Positions 25,003 through 33,287 of a stretch of DNA of 64,000 nt are shown here, one piece after another (positions within the stretch are counted from its first letter, which is position 1; each line of letters opens with the position of its first letter). The stretch comes from Macrophomina tecta (lineage: Eukaryota; Ascomycota; Dothideomycetes; Botryosphaeriales; Botryosphaeriaceae), in NCBI GenBank assembly GCA_024180945.1, contig JAKSGN010000006.1, positions 4,402,001-4,466,000 of the forward strand, given 5' to 3'. Both the position numbers and the translations under genes were made by a program. The notes under the pieces are model-generated. The model did not search any database. It was not told the DNA's origin and saw only the letters and a list, made by a program, of their open reading frames with translations.

Positions 25003-25970
25003 GTTCGGCTTATTGGCCAAGCCGGGTATGATCCGAGCCGAGCTTCTAAGTATGCCACTATATACTACGTATTGCCGATCAATATCCAGGCTGCTTCGGG
25101 GCTAAGTAGCATCCGAGTTCCGGAATATGCATGCTGGTCGACCCGCTATAATCGTCTTCGTATAGACATTCCGGATACGAAAGGAAACCGAGTTATTTTT
25201 CAGAGCTAAGGCTGACATTAGGCCGCTATAAACGTGATAAGGGAACCTAGCGTCCGTGTTGCGGACATAAAGCTAGCCATGCCAGCGCCGCGCTAATGGG
25301 TCGCCTCCTTAGGTAGCTTCTAGCAGAGTAGCTCTCTTCGAAAATATGGCAATACAAGCACTCTACATCTACTCTTTAGAGGTCTTCCAGCCGATTATAA
25401 CAGTCCGTAATTCAGATAGCTCTAAGGTTTCTTGCATTGCAACTTGCACTCAATTTCATTGCTCGCCCCGCCTCCGTCATAGTCTATCACAGCTGCATCT
25501 AGCTGACGTGGTCGAGTACGGTACAACAGATGCCGTAGCCAAATTGACTGGGTGAGATTGTGTGTGAAAACGGTGATATATACTGATACGAGAGCAGGTC
25601 CTGACCTCCCCACAGTATTCCTCTCAGTCTTCGCTATGATAGATCGACTGACGAATCATTCAATATATCTCCAAACTACACCCCGTTGCCGTAATGAACC
25701 CCATGCCTTGTCCTTTAAGGTAGAACCATACGACCTACCACCTGATAGGTGGCTCCAAAGCCTAGTCGTCGTCACACCTCTTGTAACCGGCAGGGAGCGT
25801 TCCAAGCAGTAGATGCAGAATGTTTGTATTGCCGTGTTCTGGTAAGAATGCTACTGTGCTGGAAGCTACCTGAGAAGGCGACACTACGTGGCGTGGTTGG
25901 CGTGACGGCCGCGAAAAACACCCCAGGGCGATGTGTCAAGATTAATGGGCCCCGGTCAACTCAACTTGCT
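25003..25970. other. intergenic relic DNA
   Basis: No supported gene. The stretch lies between the TIR element and the 3' end of the FAD oxidoreductase. Short frames show no motif. Confidence 0.45.
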
Positions 25971-27622
25971 TTACAGCTTGAAGCCGCCAGGCACAGCCAT
26001 CTGAAACAGCTGCGAGGGGTCGTACTTGCCAGCGATCGCCCGGAGCTCAGCCACGTTTGCCTCGCCATAACCTGCAATCGGATCCTGCCAAACGGCCGCG
26101 TAATTCGGGAAGATGTACTCGTTGAAAACCCCAATCTCCTTCGCAACCGCCTCCGCCTTATCCATCAAATCCTCAACAGTACCAGAGACTTTAGCATTGT
26201 CAGCCTCATTGTCCCACTGAATAGTAAGGCAATAGATCATCAGATCCCCGTCTTCCTCATCTAGGCCCTGGAACGTCCCTCCAGTCTCGTTGGCCTTGGA
26301 TATGGTGACCTGATTGAAAGGCTGCGCGCTTACGATGAACAACAGTCCATCAGTGCCATCCAAATCCCGTGCAGTGGTGGTTGCCAGCTCGTAAAACCTT
26401 TGGTTCATGACCGCGCTATTCTTGAACGTTGCGGTAGTGAAAAGGCGTTGAGATTTTCCATCCCCGGTGGATTCGAGCTCCACAGTGAAGTTGGTGAGAT
26501 GTTCGATGCGAAAGGTTTCCGATGCAGGCTTGACGACCTCGGTGAAGTTCTCGAACGTCGCTGGGAAGGGCTCTGGCTTGGTGTAGTGTATATGGCCCAT
26601 GACAACTTCGCTACCATAGACCCAGCCGTATAGAAGAGTAAGCTGCGCGAACTCGTCATAGCCATCGCTGGAGGCAAACGCTTCAAAGTGATCGAAGAGA
26701 GCAGGGAGGTCTTCCGGCGCCCAATTCGCGACACCACCCCAGAAGGCGCCCTGTTCAAGGGCCTTGAGGTCCAGGCGAGTCACAACACCGAAGTTGTTGA
26801 TGCCACCCTTCAGAGCCTTGTATAGGTCGGGTTTTTCTTGGATGTTGGCGTTGACAATTTCTCCCGATGCGAGAACGACCTCGAAGTTGAGGACGTTGGC
26901 GCAAGGTAGACCCACACGCGGAGAAAAGAATGACATACCACCTTGGATACTGGTCAGTAATCTCCTAACATTTGAGTTTGCCGAGGATTCCTACCCATCA
27001 AGACCAGACCTCCAACCCCGACGGTGCGCGAACGGCCACCAACAACAGTCAAATTCTGTGGATCCAGAACTCGATACACATCCTCCCACCGATTCCCGGG
27101 GCCAACAGAAACATATGACCGGTCCTCTGCTGGCGTGACCGTATTGAGGCCGGCAAGATTGATTGTGACGCCACCCTGGATGTTTGCCGCATCCGCGTTG
27201 GGGGTATGGCCACCGCTGCGAATGGCAAACTTACAGGCCTCGCTGCCAAGCCGTGCCGCCGCGCTGAGAATTTTTATCGCCTTCGAGACGTCCTCTGCAG
27301 ATTCGGGCAAGACTACGCAAGCTGGCTTTACTGCTTCGGCTTGCGCACTCCAATAAGGGTCGACCGAAGCATTGAAGTCTTTAGCACCGGAGACGATAAT
27401 TTTACCGGGAAGTTCGTCGCCGAGAATGGAGCACTATAAATTCCGTCAGCTTGATCTAATGCGGCATGTGAAGTGCATGCAGAGAAAAACACTGCACTGT
27501 TGGCAACGTACGCAATTGGCGTTTCGAGAGGTGCTTCTCGTCCAGTCGCTCAATGCTTCTCCCCATGCGCCCTGTACGGAGCAGGTGCCAGCCAGAAGAG
27601 TAGTGGCGAGATGAGTTCGCAT
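25971..27622 (-). CDS. secreted FAD-binding oxidoreductase (BBE/VAO type)
   Basis: Three exons (27622-27512, 27433-26995, 26941-25971) join in frame to 506 residues. A short hydrophobic signal peptide starts the protein. The FAD_binding_4 domain follows: VVLPESAEDVSKAI, then IRSGGHTPN with the His (about residue 113) that normally bonds FAD, YVSVGPGNRWEDVY, VVGGRSRTVGVGG and GLVLMGGMSFFSPRVG. A NFGVVTRLDL block and a C-terminal BBE-type segment (NYAAVWQD, then YDPSQLFQ) complete the fold. Members oxidise alcohols, sugars or alkaloid-like secondary metabolites with O2; the substrate here cannot be read. No biosynthetic cluster partner is visible next to it. The 5' end lies only 260 bp from the chromovirus insertion, so its promoter region may have been altered by that event. 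The frame is intact. Confidence 0.9.
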
Positions 27623-27736
27623 GTTGTAGAGATTAAAGGGCAAGTAGAAGCACCTCAGTGAGATGGTAGATGTTTAGAAGGTTATGCGCTCTGAGAAATA
27701 TCATTTCGCACTATTTGTACTGTGATTTAGGAGATT

Positions 27737-27765
27737 TCGGATTCTGCGGCGGCTGCAGAATCCGA
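27737..27765. repeat. hairpin, 11-bp stem and 7-base loop
   Basis: TCGGATTCTGC and its exact reverse complement flank GGCGGCT. It lies between the FAD oxidoreductase start and the chromovirus. It may be a terminator-like or regulatory structure, or a transposon footprint; no function is assigned. Confidence 0.7.
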
Positions 27766-27877
27766 GACATAGTCGTACTCGTACCACACTGTATGTAGTT
27801 CATTGGCTCCACGTTCAGCAGTCAGTGCAACTTGGTGGGCTGCGAATACTTGGCAACGTGACTCAAGCCTTCCTTGA

Positions 27878-27882
27878 CCCAA
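27878..27882. repeat. target site duplication CCCAA, left copy
   Basis: The five bases next to the left LTR are repeated directly after the right LTR at 35676-35680, the expected result of integrase-mediated insertion. Confidence 0.95.
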
Positions 27883-28371
27883 TGTAACGAGCGGGCCTCT
27901 GCCTCTAAGGATCCAAACACCGAAGAGGGAGAAAACCTGTCGAGGGGGTTTTCCTTGAGTGGGTACAAGAAGAGGGTGAGAGCAAGTCGAACACGTGACA
28001 AGACTGAGCACTGCGTGCGAAGGCCGTGTTACTAACAATGTGCTGAATTGTTATTGAAGTTGACCACGAAGGTCAAAGCTATCTAAGGAGTGTGGTTTAT
28101 ATACAAGTAGGAAAGTGTATACAATCTAGTTTCTGATCCGTCTGCTCTGTCCCTCGGGAGGGCGGTGACCTTGGGAGCAGACAGAGTAGCTTGTCCTGCT
28201 CTGGGTGCTCTGTGGTGTTCCGGTCCGAGCGCCTTCGGAGCAGTGAGAGCACTATCTTGGCGTCACGTGCTTCACGTGAGCGCGCGTGGGTCCTTTCCAC
28301 GCCGCACCCGAGCTCCCCACTTACTACCTCATCCTGCTGTTCCCTAACCCTGTGGAGGCTGCGCCGTAACA
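27883..28371 (-). repeat. left LTR (3' LTR of the element)
   Basis: The 489 bp begin TGTAACGAGC and end GCGCCGTAACA on the plus strand. It matches the right LTR along its full length on visual alignment. Short plus-strand frames inside it appear in both LTRs and are not genes. Confidence 0.97.
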
Positions 28372-30696
28372 CTATCCCCCCTTTTAGGTCCTTCGGCCCG
28401 AAGGATTCCGTGACGTGTATAAGTTCTTGGTAGGTGACCTTCGCTTCCTTCCGTGACTTTCGCTCATCATGCCCAAGGTTTCTTCGACGCAACGTCGCCA
28501 CGCGCTCGTCAGTCGCTGCCGATACGAGATGCCTTCCCCCTGCAGCGCTTGTCGTGCCGCTGGTGCGAAGTGTTTCATTAGCTTGGATTCGGGGCACTGC
28601 AAGCGCTGTTTGTCGAAGAACCGTAAATGCGACTTGGTGGTTTCTCAGCGCGACTGTGTGTCTTCCCCGCTTGTTCTCTGTCCTGGCTGACTTTTGTAGG
28701 GGCGAAAATTGACGCGGAAGTGGAGAAGGTGGAGGATCAGCTGGAGCGCCTTCATGAGGATGAGCGTCAAATTCTGGTGGAGGAGTTAAAACTCCAGGAG
28801 CGTCGTTCCGAGGTGTACGCTCGTCGTCATCGCTTAAAGAAGCAACTCGCTCTTCTTGAGCGTAAGCGGAAGGGGATGTTTGAACGCGAGCTAGCGTCCA
28901 TCGAGGAGTTGGAAAAACTCGAAAAGGAGGATCGCGACAGGCGACGTGCAGCTGGCGAGGACGTGCCAACTCCGGAACGTTCTCCGAGTCCTCCTGTTGT
29001 TGCGGGCTCCTCGAATTCTGGAGGTCCTCAGCCTGACTCGGTGGCTGGGATTGCGTTTCCGTCTGGGGCTGAGTTGTGGATGGATCCGTCCTTCTGGGGC
29101 GACCCCGTTTCCGCGGGAGGTCAGGGTTCTGGCGATGGAATTCTGTGACGAGATCTGGGTGTATGTCGTCCTTTGGCACCCACTGGTTGTCTTCATTTCC
29201 GTAACCCTCCCATTTGACGAGATATTTGAGCTGACGTCCGAACCGCTTGCAGTCTAGGATCTTCTCGACTGGGTACTGGGTTTCTTCGGCGTCAGGGTTT
29301 TCTGGTACAATCTCTTCTTGAGTTTCTGGGATGGTGGCGTTTTCTGGTGCTGGCTCGAGCAATGCCACGTGAAAGGTAGAGTTCATTCGTGTGTTAGGCA
29401 ATTTGAGTCGATAAGTGACTTCTCCCAGTTTTTTTGCAATTTCGAATGGACCGATTTTCTTGAAATCCAATTTGTCGCTCGGTCGTTTTGATTTGATGTT
29501 TTTCGTGAGGAGGTACACTTTATCCCCCCTTTTAAGGTTCGGTGCCGCCTGGTGCCGTCTGTTGTAGTATTTGGACATCATGATTCGTACATATTCGAGG
29601 TCGAGACTGATGGCTTTGTGCAATCCTCTTAGCTGCTCGGCCTTGAGAACACCTTTCTGGGCCAATTTCCTGCTTGGGATGGCTTCTCTATACGCGTCTG
29701 GTTCAAACCCATAGTTGGCAAAGAACGGGGATACGTTGGTTGACTCTTGTTTGGCGCTGTTATAGGCGAATTGTGCCGTGGGCAGCCATGTGGCCCAGTC
29801 ATCCTGTGGGTAGTTGATGTAACAGCGGAGATATTGTTCGAGAGTCCGGTTCATCCGTTCTGTCTGGCCGTCGGTTTGCGCGTGTGCCGTTGTAGAGAGT
29901 TTGTTCTTTGCTCCAAGCTGGCGCGTAAGTGTTTGCCAAAATTCCGATCTCATCAGCTTGTCCCTGTCCGAGACCAATACTTCCGGCATTCCGTGATCCG
30001 CGAAGATGTATCGGAGAAACGTGTAGGCTAGCTGTTCTGCATTCGATGCTTCTAGGTAGGGCAAAAAGCATGCGTACTTCGTGAGTCTGTCGACAAAGAC
30101 TAGGATCGAGTCGAATTTGACTCCTGTGAGCGGATCTCTGGACTCTGGTAGCTTCGTGATGAAGTCTAGTGTGATCCATTGCCATGGTCGTTCTGGTACT
30201 TCCAGGGGTTGTAGTTGTCCGTACGGAGCGTGTGTCGCGGCTTTGCTTCGGATGCAAAGGTCGCATTGTGAAACTATACGCTGGACCATTTTTCGTAATC
30301 CTGGAAAGTAGAAGTTTTGCGTGATCCTCTCGGTCGTTCTGTCGATGCCCTGATGTCCATGCGCGGGTGCTACGTGCATGTCCTTGACGAGTGCTTCTCG
30401 CAGTCTTGTCGGGACATAAATTAATCCTTTGAAGAGAAGCATTCCTTCCCTATCTCGAGCAACACGCGGGTCGTCCTCCAGCGCTAAAAGTTCCTGCGCG
30501 AAGGAGTCCTGAGCGTATGCTTCTCGGATTTTCTGATGCCACGGGTTTGACTCGATGCGAAGCATTGGGAAAGATTGTCTGGCAAGGGTGAGCGATCCAT
30601 CGCTTGTCCACTGCAATACTGCAGGTTGCGGCTCGATTCTTCCTTCCATGTAGTCTACCCTTCTGCTGAGCGCGTCAGCGGCGGCGTTGTCTACAC
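28097..30696 (-). CDS. Pol, second part: integrase and chromodomain
   Basis: This frame starts with the linker normally joining RNase H to integrase (GVDNAAADALSRR) and is offset by one base from the preceding RT frame. The integrase zinc-binding HHCC region is present (HVAPAHGHQGI, then CDLC), followed by the DDE core: WITLDFITKLP, VLVSDRDKLM, and TDGQTERMNRTLEQY, which carries the Glu. A chromodomain (PVEKILDCKR, YLVKWEGYG, NQWVP; about 29275-29160) follows, of the kind that directs integration to modified histones. The frame then runs on without a stop into the LTR at 28097. The stretch after about 29150 lies opposite the antisense ORF and is unlike any Pol tail I know, so the true C-terminus is uncertain. 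Confidence 0.85.
28372..28385 (-). promoter_or_regulatory. polypurine tract for plus-strand DNA priming
   Basis: On the element strand, AAAAGGGGGGATAG ends exactly at the 3' LTR boundary, the expected position and composition of a polypurine tract. Confidence 0.85.
28469..29148 (+). CDS. antisense Zn2Cys6-coiled-coil protein carried by the chromovirus
   Basis: On the strand opposite gag-pol, exons 28469-28655 and 28700-29148 join in frame to 211 residues. The 44-bp intron has a GTGTGT donor, a GGCTGAC branch-like site and a TTTTGTAG acceptor; without splicing the first exon meets a stop. Residues 25-54 have cysteines spaced C-x2-C-x6-C-x8-C-x2-C-x6-C, the canonical binuclear zinc cluster spacing. 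Residues about 65-135 are a highly charged, heptad-like coiled coil, and the rest is Ser/Pro/Gly-rich. This is the build of a dimeric DNA-binding regulator. The usual basic run between the second and third cysteines is weak (RAAGAK), so DNA binding is inference. The ATG lies 98 bp from the left LTR. The gene overlaps the reading-frame tail of Pol. It could be a captured host gene or a chance frame; the intron plus cysteine spacing argue against chance. Confidence 0.65.
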
Positions 30697-33287
30697 CTTT
30701 TTCTGTGCGTGATCTTGAAATTGTAGGATGCCAATTCTTGTGACCAGCGAACCTGTCGTCGGTTCAGCTCCTTGGTCGTGGTGAAGCGTGTGAGATTCTG
30801 ATGGTCGCAATGCACTATCACCTGTTGGTCGGCTCCTTCCAGGTAGTGTCTCCAGTGCTTGAATGCTGAGACGATAGCCAAGAGCTCCTTATCATGAGTG
30901 TCGTAGTTGAGCTCTGCTGGGGTGAACTTTCTTGAGTAGAACGCGATCGGGTGCCATCTGCCTTCCTCGTCAGGCTGGCTGAGACATGCTCCTAGGGCGA
31001 ATCCTGACGCATCAGTCTCTACTTCGATCGGTTTGTCGGGATCGTATATCCCCAAGACGGGTGCTTCGCAAAACATCCGTTTCAGCGAATCGAAGGCTTG
31101 TTGCTGATCGTCTCCCCATTGGAAGCCATGCTCCTTCTGAGTGAGTCGCGTTAAAGGTTCCGTGACCTTTGAATAGTTCCAGATGAATTTCCTGTAGAAG
31201 TTCGCGAACCCAAGGAAGGACTGTACTTCCTTGATCGTCTTTGGTACTGGCCATTCTCTGATGGAATCCAGTTTCGAGTCGTCCATACCGACATGTCCGG
31301 GGGTGATGACAAAGCCTAAGAATTCTGTTCTTTGTACGTGCCACTCGCACTTATCGGGTGCGATGGTCAGGTTCTTGGCTTGGAGGGTTTCTAGGACTTT
31401 TCTGACATGCTTCTTGTGTTCCTCGAGTGTTTCTGAGAAGATGAGGATATCGTCGAGGTATGCCAGGCAGAAGATGTCTAAGTATTCGCGCAGCGTGTCG
31501 TTGACGAGCGACTGAAAGGTTGCTGGCGCGTTTGTAAGCCCGAATGGCATTACCGTGTACTCGTAGAGTCCTAGCCTCGTTCTGAAGGCTGTCTTCCATT
31601 CTTCCCCTTCTTTGATCCTAACCAGGTGATATCCGTCCCTGAGGTCCAGTTTCGTGAAGTACTTTGCATTCCCTAACTTGTCCTGGAGCTCATCGATGCG
31701 TGGGAGCGGGTATCGGTTCTTGATCGTGATGTCGTTGAGTTGTCGATAGTCGACGCAGAGGCGTAGCTTGCCATTCTTCTTGGGGACGAAGAGGATCGGA
31801 TATCCGGCTGATGACGTTGATGGTCGAACGTATCCTCGTTCGAGGTTCTTCTCGATGTATTCCTTCAAAGCCTCCATTTCCTTCTTCGATAAGGAGTAGA
31901 TAGGCTTGTAAGCCGGTTTCGTTCCTGGCTTGAGCGGAATCTCGTGGTCCCATGGTTGATGTTTGGGCAAGTCTCCTTTTCCTCTTTCTTGGCAAACGGC
32001 AACTAAGTCCCAATACTCTTCGGGTACCGTTTCCATTTCTGGTATTGGAGGTGTTCCTTGTGGTTGCTGCCACATCTCCAAACTGCCGTGTTGTCCTCCT
32101 TTGATCCTCGCAGGATCATCTCCTCCGATGGGAGTTGGACAGTCCTCATCCCTTGGCCTTTCCCGTTGGGCCCTGGCCAATGCTCTTTGTTGCACCGCCG
32201 GTGAGGGTTTGATGTACATGAGGCAGACCTGTTGTCCTTGGCGTCGCATACGCCTGAATGCCTCTCCTGAGATTGTCTGGACGTCTACGGGAGGTTCCAG
32301 GGCTGCCAATTGCTTCCGCGAAGCCTTACTCTTGGCCTTACGCTTTTTCCGCGTAGTCCTTCGTGATAAGTGTTGTACCTGAATTTCGGGAATACTTGAC
32401 TCGGTAGGGCTTACTCCGCTTGAGGCGCTGCATTTTACCGAGGAGGCGGCGTCTCGTACGCTGCAGTCCTGGTCCTGTCTTAGGCCTTCCTCAAGGTTGC
32501 CGTTGATGCTGCCGTCACTGGGCCTTACGCCATCGTTTGAGTCTTGCGTTTCTTCTGATGATTCGAGGGTATCGTTTCGCTCAGTAGGGCTTATTCCTGC
32601 GATAGGGTTGCATTTTACCAAGGAGGCTTCGCCTTCTGCGTCGCAGTCCTGGTTCTGACTTACACCACTATCGGAGTCGCCTACACAGTTGCCACATTCA
32701 GGCCTTACACTGGCTACTTCCCGTTTCATGCTGAAGATGTATCCTTGGAAGATGTCTAGCAGTTCCTGTTTGATGTTCTTATAACTGCTTTCTGGGTTCT
32801 CGATGATGTCCCAAATATCCTGTCGTAGGAAGAGTGTATCGCTCGCCCAGTCGATAAGGGGGTTGCGAGTCCTGAGCCAAGGCATTCCGAGGATAACGTC
32901 GTGTCCCGGGATCCTTTGGACATCAAGGGTGACCCAATCGGGGTGTCCGTTGATTTCTAGTGAGACTTCTTCTGTTTCGATGCGTACCCATCCTTCTCCG
33001 TAGTCGGCGTTTCTTCCGTCGAATCCGCTGAGAGAGTAGGGTTCTTTCTTCTTTCGATAAGGGATGTTCAATTCTTGTACTAGTTCGTTATGGATGAAGT
33101 CTCCGCTTGATCCGCTATCGACTAGTATCGAGATCGTGCGTCCTCGCAGGACTCCGGTGATCTTGAATTGTCCCCAAAGTTTCTTTCCGGTGAGAATTTC
33201 CGTATTCGGTGTGCGTGATACCATGTGAAGGGACCTAGACTGTGGCCCCTGGGTCGATCCCAATGCCGTAGGGCCGTCTAGTTTTTT
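30675..33287 (-). CDS. Pol, first part: protease, reverse transcriptase, RNase H
   Basis: The frame is entered by a -1 shift at the end of gag and has no ATG of its own at its start. An aspartic protease motif (ILVDSGSSGDFI) opens it, followed by a long Ser/Glu-rich linker. Reverse transcriptase follows with LRLCVDYRQLN, YFTKLDLRDGYH, VMPFGLTNAPATFQ and the catalytic CLAYLDDILIFS. RNase H follows with ETDASGFALGACLSQ, FYSRKFTPAELNYDTHDKELLAI and a Ty3-type HCDHQNL. The frame terminates at 30675, immediately after the RNase H domain, because a run of five A (30698-30702 on the complementary strand) has one base too many to continue into the integrase linker. All catalytic Asp residues are present. 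Confidence 0.93.
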   Translation of the reverse strand, partial: KKLDGPTALGSTQGPQSRSLHMVSRTPNTEILTGKKLWGQFKITGVLRGRTISILVDSGSSGDFIHNELVQELNIPYRKKKEPYSLSGFDGRNADYGEGWVRIETEEVSLEINGHPDWVTLDVQRIPGHDVILGMPWLRTRNPLIDWASDTLFLRQDIWDIIENPESSYKNIKQELLDIFQGYIFSMKREVASVRPECGNCVGDSDSGVSQNQDCDAEGEASLVKCNPIAGISPTERNDTLESSEETQDSNDGVRPSDGSINGNLEEGLRQDQDCSVRDAASSVKCSASSGVSPTESSIPEIQVQHLSRRTTRKKRKAKSKASRKQLAALEPPVDVQTISGEAFRRMRRQGQQVCLMYIKPSPAVQQRALARAQRERPRDEDCPTPIGGDDPARIKGGQHGSLEMWQQPQGTPPIPEMETVPEEYWDLVAVCQERGKGDLPKHQPWDHEIPLKPGTKPAYKPIYSLSKKEMEALKEYIEKNLERGYVRPSTSSAGYPILFVPKKNGKLRLCVDYRQLNDITIKNRYPLPRIDELQDKLGNAKYFTKLDLRDGYHLVRIKEGEEWKTAFRTRLGLYEYTVMPFGLTNAPATFQSLVNDTLREYLDIFCLAYLDDILIFSETLEEHKKHVRKVLETLQAKNLTIAPDKCEWHVQRTEFLGFVITPGHVGMDDSKLDSIREWPVPKTIKEVQSFLGFANFYRKFIWNYSKVTEPLTRLTQKEHGFQWGDDQQQAFDSLKRMFCEAPVLGIYDPDKPIEVETDASGFALGACLSQPDEEGRWHPIAFYSRKFTPAELNYDTHDKELLAIVSAFKHWRHYLEGADQQVIVHCDHQNLTRFTTTKELNRRQVRWSQELASYNFKITHRKRCRQRRR

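Noticed and set aside
25971..27622. Secondary metabolite gene cluster around the FAD oxidoreductase
   Set aside because: No polyketide synthase, NRPS, terpene synthase or P450 is present in the window; the RTA1-like and Zn2Cys6 genes alone are not enough.
28165..28347. Plus-strand frames inside the LTR, repeated at 35469
   Set aside because: They occur in both LTRs because the LTRs are copies. They are short and without motifs, and are not evidence of a gene.
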